Shown here in pieces: positions 47,841-59,653 of a stretch of 64,000 bases of DNA. The notes beneath the pieces were generated by a model. That model was given only the letters and a program-made list of their open reading frames with translations. It made no database searches and was not told the DNA's origin. Every line of letters starts with the position of its first letter. Position 1 is the first letter of the stretch. The translations under genes and the position numbers were made by a program. Origin of the DNA: Stomoxys calcitrans (taxonomy: Eukaryota > Arthropoda > Insecta > Diptera > Muscidae); contig NC_081555.1 of the NCBI RefSeq assembly GCF_963082655.1, positions 178,586,442 to 178,650,441 of the forward strand, in the 5' to 3' direction.

Positions 47841-48064
47841 CTATAACAAGTAAAAGCGTGCTAAGTTTGGCCGGGCCGAATCTTATACACCCTTCACCAT
47901 GCATTTGTCAAGTTCTTTGAATAACATTTTATACCCCACACCACTACTGTGGTACAGCGTATTGTAACTTAACTTTGTTGGTAACATCCAAAAAGAAGAG
48001 AGATAGACCCCTTGATAAGTACACCGATCGACTCAGAATCACTTTCTGATTCGATTTAGCTATG

Positions 48065-48231
48065 TCCGTCTGTCTGTCCGTCTGTCTGTCCGTCTGTCTG
48101 TCCGTCTGTCTGTCCGTCTCTCTGTCCGTCTGTCTGTCCGTCTGTCTGTCCGTTTGTCTGTCTATCTGTATGTCTGTCTGTCCGTCTGTCTTTCCGTCTG
48201 TCTTTCCGTCTGTCCGTCCGTCTGTCTGTCC

Positions 48232-48277
<46 letters not shown>

Positions 48278-48395
48278 CCGTCTGTCCGTCTGTCCGTCTG
48301 TCTGTCTGTCCATCTGTCTGTCCATCTGTCTGTCCGTCTGTCTGTCCGCCTGTCTGTCAGCCTGTCTGTCCGTCTGTCTGTCTGTCTGTCCGTCT
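48065..48395. repeat. (GTCTGTCC)n microsatellite in the family C copy
   Basis: About 330 bp of GTCT/GTCC tetramers with scattered variants; the long Ser-Val-Cys-Leu open frames on the plus strand and Thr-Asp-Gly-Arg/Gln frames on the minus strand are artefacts of the repeat. Confidence 0.95.
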
Positions 48396-48483
48396 GTTCA
48401 TGTTAATTTGTGTACAAAGTACAGGTCGCAGTTTTCATCCGATCGTCTTCAAATTTGGTACAGGCATGTTTTTCGGCCTGTAC

Positions 48484-49668
48484 TTTTTATACCCTCCACC
48501 ATAAGATGGGGGGTATACTAATTTCGTCATTCTGTTTGTAACTACTCGAAATATTCGTCTGAGACCCCATAAAGTATATATATTCTTGATCGTCGTGACA
48601 TTTTATGTCGATCTAGCCATGTCCGTCCGTCTGTCCGTCCGTCTGTCTGTCGAAAGCACGCTAACTTCCGAAGGAGTAAAGCTAGCCGCTTGAAATTTTG
48701 CACAAATACTTCTTGTAAGTGTAGGTCGGTTGGTATTGTATTGTAAATGGGCCATATCGGAGCATGTTTTGATATAGCTGTCATATAAACCGATCTTGGG
48801 TCTTGACTTCTTGAGCCTCTAGGGGGCGCAATTCTTATCCGCTTTGAATGAATTTTGGAACGACGTGTTTTGTTATGATATCCATTAACTGTGCCAAGTA
48901 TGGTTCAAATCGGTCTACAACCTGATATAGCTGCCATATAAACCGATCTTGGGTCTTGAATTCTAGAGCCTCTAGAGTGCGCAATTCTTATCCGATTGGA
49001 ATGAAATTTCGCACGACGTGTTTTGTTATGATAGCCAACTACTGTGTCAAGAATGGTTCAAATCGGTCTATAACATGAAATAGCTGTCATGTAAACCGAT
49101 CTTGGGTCTTGACTTCTTGAGCCTCTAGAGTGCGCAATTCTTATCCGATTGGAGTGAAATTTCGCACGACGTGTTTTGTTATGATATTCAACAACTGTGC
49201 AAAGTATGGTTCAAATCGGTTCATAACCTGATATAGCTGTCATATAAACCGATCTGGGATCTTGACTTCTTGAGCCTCTAGAGGTCGCAATTATTATCCG
49301 ATTTGGCTGAAATTTTGTACGACGGATTCTCTCATGACCATCAACATACGTGTTTATTATGGTCTGAATCGGTCTATAGCCCGATGCAGCTCCCATATAA
49401 ATCGATCTCTCTATTTTACTTCTTGAGCCCCCAAAGGGCGCAATTCTTATTCGAATTGGCTGACATTTTACACAGGTCTCCAACATATAATTTAATTGTG
49501 GTCCAATCCGGACCATATCTTAATATCGCTCTAATAGCAGAGCAAATCTTTTCTTATATCCCGTTTTTCCTAAGAAGAGATGCCGGGAAAAAAAACTCGA
49601 CAAACGCGATCCATGGTGGAGGGTATATAAGATTCGGACCGGCCGAACTTAGCACGCTTTTACTTGTT
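48484..49668 (+). mobile_element. Complete HINE-like element, family A (copy A17)
   Basis: Same order and subfamily as A11: TTTTTATACCCTCCACCATAAG, short GTCY tract (48619-48652), units ending TTGGGTCTTGACTTCTTGAGCC, last units almost identical to A11 (GTACGACGGATTCTCTCATGACC), GGTGGAGGGTATATAAG, TTCGGACCGGCCGAA, CACGCTTTTACTTGTT. It has fewer tandem units than A11. Confidence 0.88.
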
Positions 49669-49708
49669 CCTATTGAAATTGGAAAAAATCGGATCTGATC
49701 TGGATATA

Positions 49709-49944
49709 TTGGGTTGCCCATAAAGTAATTGCGGATTTTTCATATAGTCGGCATTGAAAAATTTTTTCACAGCTTGTGACTCTGTAATTGCATTCTTTCT
49801 TCTGTCAGTTATCAGCTGTTACTTTTAGCTTGCTTTAGAAAAAAAGTATAAAAAAAGTATATTTAATTAAAGTTCATTCTAAGTTTTATTAAAAATGTAT
49901 TTACTTTCTTTTAAAAAATCCTCAATTACTTTTTGGGCAACCAA
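49709..49944. mobile_element. Intact mariner-type MITE (236 bp)
   Basis: Inverted termini TTGGGTTGCCCATAAAG and, at the other end, ...CTTTTTGGGCAACCAA; TA duplicated at 49707-49708 and 49945-49946. Interior matches 17549-19383 in reverse (CTGTCAGTTATCAGCTGTTAC). It supplies the empty site for the HINE inside that copy. Confidence 0.9.
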
Positions 49945-50039
49945 TATATACCATATGGGATCTCAGACGCATATTTCGAGGTGCTACAAACGGAATGACG
50001 AAATAAGTTTACCCCCATCCTATGGTGGAGCGTATAATT

Positions 50040-51255
50040 ACATTTTAATAAATCTTATATCCACTGTTCCACACCTTCCTCAATAGAAAATAGTTTGCTG
50101 TGTGTTTCAACATTGATTGATGGCAATCTCTTCTTGTCACCCATCCTTTGATGTGCCATCATTGTGGACTAAATTTTTTCATCATTCCAGCCACATAAAA
50201 ATGCTTTTTATTCAAATATATGCAACTATAACTTTAGATTTATGTCATTGATTTTCTGGAAGTTTTTATTATTTTGTTTGTTACTTCTTTTTCTTCGATT
50301 GATGCATTTTGCGGACAAAGACGCCGACATTATGACATTATTTATGGAGACAAGGCGTTGCAAGAATTAAAGCCAACCTCAATGCCTGACTGTCGTATTT
50401 CCTTCCTTCCTTCGTTGCCAAGGCTCTTCTTCCTGAGGGTACAAGGCAGAGCAGAAATATGGCAAGGCTTCAAAAGGAAACGGAAGTTCGATGAAGCCAG
50501 GAACACATATCAAAGTCTTCCCACTCCGGAACCCAATGAATACCGCATACAACCCCATGTGTATGAGTGTGTGTGTGACACACAACGACAGGCGATTGAA
50601 TTTAAACAAACCAACCAATATTTTAGCCATCTTTACTGAGATGAGGTCCTTTAGCTGCATGACATCCCTTTTTTGTTGACTGTATTTCTCAGTAGACGAG
50701 CTGAGCTCTAATCTTTGTTGAAAATTCCGCAAAAAATCGACGAGGAAAAAAAATTGAAGAAAATATAAATGCACTCAACTTTATCCGACTCCGCTCATTC
50801 CTTCATTCTATCCAGCAAGGATATGTGAAATGTTCCAACACACACTCACACTTTAACATGGGTTTGTGTGGTTGTGTTTGACATGGAATTGCAGATCTGT
50901 GTGTGTCTGTGTGTGTGTTTGGTTTGGTTCTCATGTATGATGTGTTTACGAACTTATGGCTTATGGAAAATAACCGCATCTGACCTAAACCACAAAAGCC
51001 ATTGCTGTAAACCGCAATTGTAAAGTATATGTGTTGGCATGTATGTATGTATGCATGCTTATGTAGGGGTATGTATTATGTTTACTTTTATAAACATACA
51101 TACTTGTATGTCTAAAGTCCTGTTCGACTGACTGAAATGAATGAAAATGTTCATCGCCGACATATCTATACAAACACTTGTAAATACCTACATTTCAAAT
51201 GATTGTTTGAGTGACTGGAGTTCCACGAAAGACCACAGCACAGTGGACTGACCGA
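50040..51255. other. Single-copy-looking region, no confident gene
   Basis: A 121-codon plus-strand frame at 50274-50639 has no domain I recognise and overlaps an equally long minus-strand frame. GTGTGT- and TATG-rich short repeats lie at 50900-51070. Confidence 0.4.
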
Positions 51256-51261
51256 CTATGA

Positions 51262-52085
51262 ACAAAGAAAAACTTGTTACGTTCGGCCGGGCCGAATCTT
51301 GGGAACCCACCACTATGGATCCAGCTAAAATTGTACATAAAATGAGGATGTACACTTGCGGAGCATTAATTACCAAATTTGAACCAGGCTAAGCAAAAAT
51401 CTCAACTTCTTGGCGCCTAGAAGGCTATTTGGGAGACATATTAGGTGGTACATCGAAATGTAAAATACTTACCACGGATGTTGAGAGTCATAGCAAAGCA
51501 CTAAATGCAAAATTTCACACACATAGGATTACAATTGTAGCGTCTAAAGGCTCAAGACGTAAAATCGGGAGATAGGTGTATATGGGAGATATATCAAGTT
51601 AAAGATCGATTAAAACCGTAATGGACACGGCGGTTGTAATTTTTAATATAAGATAACGTGCAATATTTCAGCCAAATCGGTTACTAATTGCGCCCTCTAG
51701 AGGCTCTAGTACTCAAATAGGGCGATCGGTATATATGGGCCCAATATCAGGTTATGGACCGATTTGAACTATACTTGGCACGGCCATTATTTCTGCTAAA
51801 TCAGTTTTTAATTGTGACTGGCAGGGGCTTAAGAAGTCAAATCGAAGGACCACTTCACATGAGAGCTATATCCAAATCTGAACCGATATGACCCACTTAC
51901 AATTCCCAACAAGGTATTAGCAAATATCTTTATTCGTTCGACCGTTACAGCGATTTTCACAGACGAAAGGAAGAACGGATATGATTAGATCGAGTTAAAA
52001 TGTCAAAATGATTAAAAATATATAAACTTTATGGGGTCGTAAATTCCCATATGGAGATAATACAAACGGAATGACTAGATTTTTT
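51262..52085 (-). mobile_element. E-type HINE, cut by a family B element
   Basis: AAACTTGTTACG, palindrome TTCGGCCGGGCCGAA, then GGGAACCCACCACTATGG: the same terminal palindrome as A and B but a different subterminal repeat. Units contain CAAGACGTAAAATCGGGAG. There is no GTCY array, only AGACGAAAGGAAGAACGG, then AAACTTTATGGGGTCG and ACAAACGGAATGACTAGA, where the next element begins in a T-run. Confidence 0.65.
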
Positions 52086-54540
52086 TTTATACCCATCACC
52101 GAAGGATGGGGGTATATTCGTTTTGTCATTCCGTTTGCAACACATCGAAATATCCATTTCCGACCCTATAAAGTATATATATTCTTGATCAGCATAAAAA
52201 TCTAAGACGATCTAGCCATGTCCGCCCGTCTGTCCGTTGAAATCACGCTACAGTCTTCAAAAATAGAGATATTGAGCTGAAATTTTGAGAAGTTCTTTGA
52301 GAAGTTCTTTTTTTGTCCATAAGCAAGTTAAGTTCAAAGATGGACTATATCGGACTATATCTTAATATAACCCCCATATAGACCGATCCGCCGATTTAGG
52401 GTTTTTGGCCCGTAAAAGCCACATTTATTATCCAATTTTGCTGAAATTTTGGACAATGAGTTGTGTTGGGCCCTTCGACATTTTCCTTGAATTTGGGCCA
52501 GATCGGTCCAGATTTGGATATAGCTGCCATATAGACCGATCCGCCGGGTTTGGGTCTAAGGCTCATAAAAGCCACATTTATTATCCGATTTAGCTGCAAT
52601 TTGGGAGAGTGAGTTTGGTTAGGCCACTCGATATCTTTCTTCAATTTTGCCCAGATCGGTCTAGATTTGCATATAGCTGCCATATTGACCGATCTCTCGA
52701 TTAAAGGTTTTGGGCCCACTAGAGGCTCATTTATTGTCCGATTTGGAAAAAATTGGGGGAGTGAGTTGTTTTAGGCGCTTCGATGTTCTTCTTCAATTTG
52801 GCCCAGATCGGTCCAAACATGGATATAGCTACCATATAGACCGATCCTCCAATTTAGGGTCCTAGGCCCATAAAAGCCACATTTGTTACCCGATTTGAAA
52901 ATTGGGACAGTGAGTTGTGTTAGGCCATTCGACATCCTTCATCAATGTGACCCAGATCGGCCCAGATTTGGATATAGCTGCCATATAGACCGATCCTCCG
53001 ACTTAGGGTCTTAGGCCCATAAAAGCCACATTTATTATCCGATTTCGCTGAAATTTCGGACAGTGGGTTGTGTTAGCTCCTTTGACATCCTTCTTTAATT
53101 TGGCCGAGATCGGTCCAGATTTGGATATAGCTGCCATATAGACCTATCGGCCGGTTTAGGCTCTTGATCCCATAAAAGCCACATTAATTATCCGATTTTG
53201 CTGAAATTTGGAACAGTGAGTTGTGTTGGGCCCTTCGATATTCTCCTTCAATTTGGGCCAGATCGGTTTAGGTTTGGATATAGCTACCATATAGACCGAT
53301 CTCTCGATTTAGGGTTTTGGGCCCACAAAAGGCGCATTTATTGTCCGAGTTTGCCAAAATTTGAAACAGTGAGTTGAGTTAGACCCTTCGAAGTTCTTCT
53401 TCAATTTGGCTCAGATCGGTCTAGATTTGGATATAGCTGCCATATAGACCGATCACTCGATTTAAGGTTTTGGGCCCATAAAAAGAGCATTTATTATCCG
53501 ATGTCGCTGAAATTTGAGACAGTGAGTTAAGTTGAGCTCCTTGATATTCTTCTGCAATATTGCACAGATTTGTATGTCTAGAGTTGTATGTAGCTGCCAT
53601 ATAAACCGATCTCTCGATTTAAGGTTTTGGGCCCAAAACAAGCTCATTTATTGTCCGATGTCGCCGAAATTTGGCACAGTGTGTTGTGTTGGGCACTTCG
53701 ACATTTCTTTTTTAATTTGGCCCAGATCGGTAAAGATTTGGATATAGCTGCCATATAGACCGATCTCACGATTTAAGGTTTTGGGAACATAAGACGCGTA
53801 TTTATTGTACGATGTCGCTGAAATTTGGTATAGTGTGTTATGTTAAGCCCCTTGATATTCTTCTGCAATATAGCACAGATCGGTCCAGATTTGAGTATAG
53901 CTGCCATATAGACCGATCTCTCGATTTAAGGTTTTGGGCCCAAAACAAGTCCGATGTCGCCGTAATTTGGCACAGTGAGTTGTGTTAAGGCCTTCGACAT
54001 TTTTCTTTAATTTGGCCCAAATCGGTCTAGATATGAATATACAATAGCTGCCATATAGACCGATCTCTCCATTTAGGTTTTGGGTCCATGAAAGGCGCAT
54101 TTATTGCCCGATGTCGCCTAAATTAGGGCAGGAGTTGTGTTAGATCCCTCGACATCTTTCTTTAATTTTGCCCAGATCGGTTTAGATTGGAATATAGCCG
54201 CCATATAGACCGATCTCTCGATTTAAGGTTTTGGGATCATAAAAGTCGCATTTATTTGCCGATTTCCCCGAAATTTGGGACAGTTAATTGTGTTAGGCTC
54301 TTGGACATTTTAATTTTTAGATATAGCTACTAAAAAGACCAATATTTTGCTATACACAATTGAACATTGACTTGAACCTTTTAGTATTTGGTCCAAATCG
54401 GAACATCTTTCGATATAGCTGCTACGTGGCATAAGGTATGCATTTTTCAACGGATTTTGAGGAAAGATGGTTTACATTTATACCCGAGGTGGTGGGTATC
54501 CAGAGTTCGGCCCGGCCAAACTTAAAGACTTTTTAGTTAT
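52086..54540 (+). mobile_element. Complete HINE-like element, family B, longest copy (2.45 kb)
   Basis: TTTTTTATACCCATCACCGAAGG, conserved block, very short GTCY tract (GTCCGCCCGTCTGTCCG), then about thirteen units. TAGCTGCC marks fall near 52521, 52674, 52826, 52975, 53128, 53281, 53434, 53588, 53745, 53898 and 54051, mostly 153 bp apart. Ends GAGGTGGTGGGTATCC, TTCGGCCCGGCCAAAC, GACTTTTTAGTTAT. Confidence 0.85.
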
Positions 54541-54544
54541 TTGG

Positions 54545-56074
54545 CTTAAGGTAAGAAAATGCATTACACATCTAACGATGGCCTTGGCTTCTCGCCGTAT
54601 GCCGGGCTCGGTCTATACAGGCTAAAAGCCCACCTTACCTCTCGGAGGTGCGAGAACGGTGCCTAGGTGTAAACCACCTAGGCACTCTTGTCGCGTTACT
54701 TCGACATTTATGCCATACGTCTCAGTGTTGCTGAGTCCAATTGCCCTCTCACACAGCCTCCAGTTTTCCTCTCTGCTGCACATCTTCGTTGTTAAGTTTT
54801 CCACTACTATTTCACAAATTTTCTCTTCTATGCGCACCCGGCTGTCGTGACAGCAGAAAACCTTGTGCTCTGCATCAACCACCATCTTAATTTCTTCGTA
54901 GATGCTGCATGGTGAGATGCATTTTCCCATTCTGTGTGGGTACTTGCGGAAGTACGCCTAAATATTTTACATGCTTTGGGCATGTGGGCAAGACGACGTC
55001 CTCGACTCGCATATCTATGTGGGATGTGTTTCCTCTTGAGCAGAAGCACCTCAGTAATTTGCATTGTCAGCTGTAGCCCGTGGGATTCCAACCAATGCCT
55101 TGTTCTGATCAAGACCTGCTGCAGTCTTCTTTGCGCCTCATTCTCGTCTGTGACAACAGCGGCAATGTCATCTGCGTATCTGAGCAGAAATGTGTATGCT
55201 GGTATCTCCATTCTCAGTATTCCGTCGTAGCTGATGTTCCTGAGATCGGGCCCAAGCATGAAACCTCGTGCAGCGCTCGAAGTAACTTCATACCTCCTCA
55301 TTCAGTCGATGGATGTTGAGAAGAGCACATGGTCTCTCATATGGATTCTTAAGATCGTCATCAGATACTCCGGCACTTTAAAGTCGATCTTTATGGTCGG
55401 CAATACATGCACCCACGTGAGGTTGTTATAGGCGTTCTTCACGTCCAGCGTTGCCAATAGGATGATATGTCGGCTAAGAGTGTTCAGCCATTGGCCTGCT
55501 TGAACTAAATCAACTTCATCCTTTAGGGCTCCTCGACTTCATTGAGCCGAAGACAAGTTGCCGTCTCGAGAGTCAAGCTCCTGCGCCTAATGCCTCATAA
55601 AGTCTAGGCTTATTAGGCTCCAACAGCTTGCCCGCTGTGTCCAGCATACACAATAGCCTGTAGTACGATGGTGATTCTGTATCACCTTTCCTCTTGCTGA
55701 ACAAAACCAGCCTTTGTCATTTCTATGCATCTTCCAATATTCCTTCTGTCATGCAACTGTTATAGCTGTTTAGAAGCATTTCTGGTCAATTCTCGGCGAT
55801 TATCTCCATGACTTCTACTGGGACTTCATCGGGACCGAGTGCCTTTCCGCTTTGAAGGCTACCTGCTGGCAGTTGGATTTCTTCCAGTGTAAGTGGGGGT
55901 GGTGTGTGTGTCCACTCCAATGATTTCGTAGTTTGGCCTTGGTGTTCATGGAATTTAGTGGTTGCAATATTCCGCATTGTTTTGGCATCCATCACCATTT
56001 TTGGGCTTTCATTCCAAGCTTTTTCACAAGTCCCCAGGTGATTGAGATCTTCTCTTAGTTCTTTTAATTTCTCC
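54545..56074 (-). pseudogene. R1-like non-LTR retrotransposon RT region, 5'-truncated and frameshifted
   Basis: In minus order: PPPLTLEEIQLPAGSLQSGK and ALGPDEVPVEVMEIIAEN (55900-55786), the N-terminal RT motif; RGFMLGPDLRNISYDGILRMEIP (55260-55200 region); intact YADDIAAVV (YADD at 55178-55167); ESHGLQLTMQITEVLLLKRKH after it; then frame breaks and a C-terminal region (54930-54622). These resemble R1-clade RT (clade by motif recognition). The 5' side is cut at 56074 by a family C element. No RNase H motif was seen, unlike the other two LINEs. Confidence 0.8.
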
Positions 56075-57070
56075 TTTTATACCCTACACCACTACTGTGG
56101 TACAGGGTATTAAAATTAGTGAATTTGTTTGTAACACCAAGAAGGAGGAGAGCTAGATCCATTGATGAGTATACCGTTCGACCCAGAATCATTTTCTGAT
56201 TCGATTTATCTATGTCCGTCTGTCTGTCCGTCTGTTTGTCTCTCCGTCTGTTTGTCTGTCTGTCCATGTTAATTTGTGAACAAAGTAGAGGTCGCAACTT
56301 TCGACCGATTGTTTTCAAATTTGTGCACAGTCATCTTTTTTTATGCAAGAGACGTAGCCTATTGAAATTGGAAGAAATCGGTTCATATTTGGTATAGCTC
56401 CCATATATATATTCTTCCGATTTGGACTAATACTGCAATAGTATCCTCACTAGTGAAACGATTCTAACGAACTTTGGCACAACGGGGTCTCTCATAAGTC
56501 TCGACATTACTGGTCAATTTGATAGAAATCGGTTCAGATACAGATATAGCCCCCATATGTATCTACCGCCCGATTGCAACTTCTAGAGCATTTGCAAGCG
56601 CATGTATCAACCAATCTTCTCAAAACTTTGCACTACGCTTTCTTTTACGACTACCACAAAATATGCTGATTTTTGTCGAAATCGGTTCAGATTTGGATAT
56701 AGCTCCTAGGTGTTCATTCGATTTGGATTAATACTTCAATAATATCGTCAATTGTGAAACGATTCAAATGAAATATGACTCCTGACATTGCTTCTAAATT
56801 TCATAGAAATCTGTTCATATTCAGATATAGCCCCCATACTTATCACCCGATGTTCACTTTTAGACCCTTTTTCACCGTATTTCTTAACAGATTTTCTCAA
56901 AACTTTGCACAATGTCTTTTTCTGTAATTTTATATGTGTTTACCGATTAAGGTTAAAATCTGTTAAGATTTAGATATAGTTCTCATATATATGTTCGTCC
57001 GATTTTGACTTATATTAAAAAAATTTGGTCATTTGTTAACCGATCCTCACAAAATTTGTCACTAAGGTTT
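56075..57070 (+). mobile_element. Family C HINE, 3' end missing
   Basis: TTTTATACCCTACACCACTACTGTGG, AGAATCATTTTCTGATTCG, GTCY tract (56216-56268), TGTTAATTTGTGAACAAAG, CCTATTGAAATTGGAAG. Then come units with GATATAGCCCCCATATGTAT and GTGAAACGATTC at roughly 290-bp spacing. It fades out near 57070 without a terminal dyad. Confidence 0.75.
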
Positions 57071-57439
57071 ATCTTATGACTTTCCTGATCACTATTTATT
57101 TCCTTAATTGCTTGCGCTCCCCAGTGCCAGTGCCTAATGGCGCTCCTCAGTGCCTTTTTGCCTCCTTAAATAGGTTGCGCTCTGCTTCTGCTGTGCCCCT
57201 GCGTTTAGCTCTGGTGTTTTTTCGCCTTTTTCGATTGCAATCACGTCTGTGTTCATCGATCGAGTAATTCGGCTCTGTTTTGTCTCTATGACCAGGATTG
57301 ATCCAAGGCATTGCCTTATCGCATCCCCTACCAGTTATGGACATAATGCGATTCGCTATTATTGACGTGTTTCCGCTTGATTCAGATTCCTGCGTATGTT
57401 GGTCAATTTCAGCTAGAAGCAGTGATGGTTCTAGCTTTT

Positions 57440-57748
57440 TCCGAATGCCCAGGAATTTGCCCATGAACAATCTATTAAGGGACAGGGGTAAACTTCTCAC
57501 ATAACAGTAAGTGCTGTCCGATTCAAGTTTAAGCTCAATGACTCGGCTATAAAAAGGAGGCCACTTACCTTTTTATAGCCGAGTCTGAACGGCTCGCCCC
57601 AGTGGCTGCCTTACCAAATGGTACAGTACCACACAACTGTCGCCATCATTAGGAGGGGATAACCCGACGCCTGAAATTTTTTTTCCAATGTTCTCGCCAG
57701 GCGTTCATCTTCATTGGCGGACATTCTAACCTCTGCGCTGCAGTGGCC
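57440..57748 (-). mobile_element. SINE copy with deleted B box
   Basis: Head GGCCACTGCAGCGCAGAGG (from 57748) is intact. CGCCTGGCGAGAAC replaces CGCCTGGGTTCGAATCCTGGCGAGAC, i.e. 14 bases between two CCTGG repeats are missing, removing the B box. The body (TTTCAGGCGTCGGGTTATCC, TATAAAAAGG) and 3' end (TTCATGGGCAAATTCC) remain, with a short internal duplication (GACTCGGCTATAAAAAGG). Confidence 0.8.
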
Positions 57749-57749
57749 T

Positions 57750-58890
57750 TCATGAATGATTCTATTAGGATTCGTAATACTGTAACGATAAAGTCCTACA
57801 CAAATACCACAATACACCTAAGTATATATGTATATGTATATAGAATTTCCGTATATCACCTTTAATATACCGGCAACCAACAAATCATCATCATCGTCAT
57901 CTCTATCATCATCTACTAAGACAACAAGTGCAATTTCAACAAGACGACTGCAACACCAACTAAATTTATTTTGCGTACATGTCTGAGGGAAAATGTGTGC
58001 TTGTGGGCATGTGTGCTTGTATATGTTTTTGTTTTTTGATGACTGCGTCAAACCACATCAAGTGCTTTGGTCTCCCAATTCCAGACCATGTAGCGTCGTC
58101 CATCATACATCAACTCTAGGGTTTACTGCATGGCATTTGACTCAAAGCCACCCCAAGTACCCAACTACCCAATAAGCCAACAGCAGCCCTCCTTCCTTAG
58201 AGTGTAGTTGTTGTTGGTGAATTCCACAACTTGAACAGGTGTTGAGTTCCGGTGCAGTGAAATGTAGAGCGTTTCGACATAAATCAGACAGTTTCAGACT
58301 ATTTGAAAGCAGGAGATGCATCTAATCGCAAATGTATCTTTACCGTGGTCAAAGCGGATTCTGAGGCTATTGGGCCAATGGCTGATACACCCACACACAC
58401 ATGTCGTATGGCACAGTACATAAAGCTCTTTGTGTTGGCCCTGTTCTGGGCATGCTACTTGAAATGGTACATAGGAACTACATCATGAAATATTTCAATT
58501 TTATTGTGGTTTGCCACAACAGACCATGGCAACAATGGCTGTCTACAAATTCCATAATGAATGAAGTGTTAAACATTTGGAAGGTGATTCGCATACAGTT
58601 TCAGGAAGGATTATTTCGATATGAACATTTATGAGGCTGTTAAAGCTTTTCATATGTTCCCTGCACCGACCGCAATTAATTTGACGAGTGTCAGTGAATG
58701 GATGTCTATGAATATGTGTGAAAATAACGATATATGCTCAAATTTGAACAGGTTTTCCTTTCACTACCGCTTACCCCACAGCTATGTTGTTTTTGCCGTA
58801 ATACCCATTTGACTATCCGTTAGCCTACCTAACTACCTAATGCTAAATTTAAACAATTCCTCCGTAGCTCCTAAGCCTAGTACTAAGATC
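57750..58890. other. Single-copy-looking region, no confident gene
   Basis: Imperfect (ATC)n at 57885-57915, and TATA-rich sequence at 57822-57845. Open frames are short and without domains. Confidence 0.4.
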
Positions 58891-58894
58891 ATTC

Positions 58895-59225
58895 TCACGA
58901 ATATTGTCTCTTGGTTGCGAAATTTGGGGTATTCTTTTGGAAGACATAACACAAACAGTTTCACTGAAATTAGCCAGAATGTGTTGGGTTAAGCTCCACG
59001 GTATTTGTACTGAGTATGGTCAAGATCGAGCCATATTTGGATATAGCTGCCATATAGACTTATTACAGGATTTAAAGTTTTGGGTTCATAAAAGGCGCAT
59101 TGTGACCGATGTTGGTTTTAAGTCATGTGTGCGTGCCTTATATGCCCCAAATATACCGATTTCTGATTTAAGTGCTTGGATCCGTAAAAGGCGCATTTAT
59201 GAACCGATTTCGATGGTATAATGAG
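58895..59225 (+). mobile_element. Degenerate family B units
   Basis: GGATATAGCTGCCATATAGAC, GATTTAAAGTTTTGGGTTC and AAAAGGCGCATT repeats over about two units; no ends. Confidence 0.55.
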
Positions 59226-59653
59226 TTATATAAGACTCTTACATATACTTGCCAATTCCATGTGCAAAAATTTCCAGATCAAAGGTGGTCAAAAAAAAAA
59301 ATTTTTTCCTTGAATAGTCTTTTTTGAAAAAGATGTTTAAATACCTTAACTTTTTTATTTGTTTTGTAAAGAAGGTATATTGAAAATGCGTTTTAAGTGA
59401 TGTTTGAACAAAATATACCAATTATAATGGGTGCAATATATGCTTCAAAATTAATGTTGTAATTGTTTATAAAAAAATGTGAAAAATCTCTCAAGTTCTT
59501 AAAACGCAAGGCCCAGATCCCCCCATGCGCAAGCATTTTTTGCACCAAGCAATATTTTTAGCCAGCCAATTTACTAAAAAATTTCAATTTTGAAATTATC
59601 TTACCCTGAAATGGGTTTTTGGGGATTTTTGTAAAAAACTTCGGACAGAATTG

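Larger units (their letters stand above)
47928..49708 (+). mobile_element. Family C HINE split by a family A element
   Basis: TTTTATACCCCACACCACTACTGTGG, TAACATCCAAAAAGAAGAGAG, long GTCTGTCC tract, TGTTAATTTGTGTACAAAGTAC and TGGTACAGGCATG up to 48483. After the A insertion, CCTATTGAAATTGGAAAAAATCGG continues to 49708, as in the C copy at 56361. The C hairpin end is missing. Confidence 0.75.
47845..50037 (-). mobile_element. Outer family A HINE of a four-layer nest
   Basis: Head AACAAGTAAAAGCGTGCTAAG, TTTGGCCGGGCCGAA, ATACACCCTTCACCATG up to 47927. The opposite end (GATCTCAGACGCATATTTCGAGG, ACGGAATGACGAAATAAG, CCTATGGTGGAGCGTATAA) resumes after the mariner MITE. All tandem units and the GTCY tract of this outer copy are missing, so deletion accompanied or followed nesting. 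Confidence 0.65.

Noticed and set aside
48056..48504. Cys/Val/Ser/Leu-rich frames over 110 codons
   Set aside because: Same artefact: the frame ends where the GTCTGTCC array ends.
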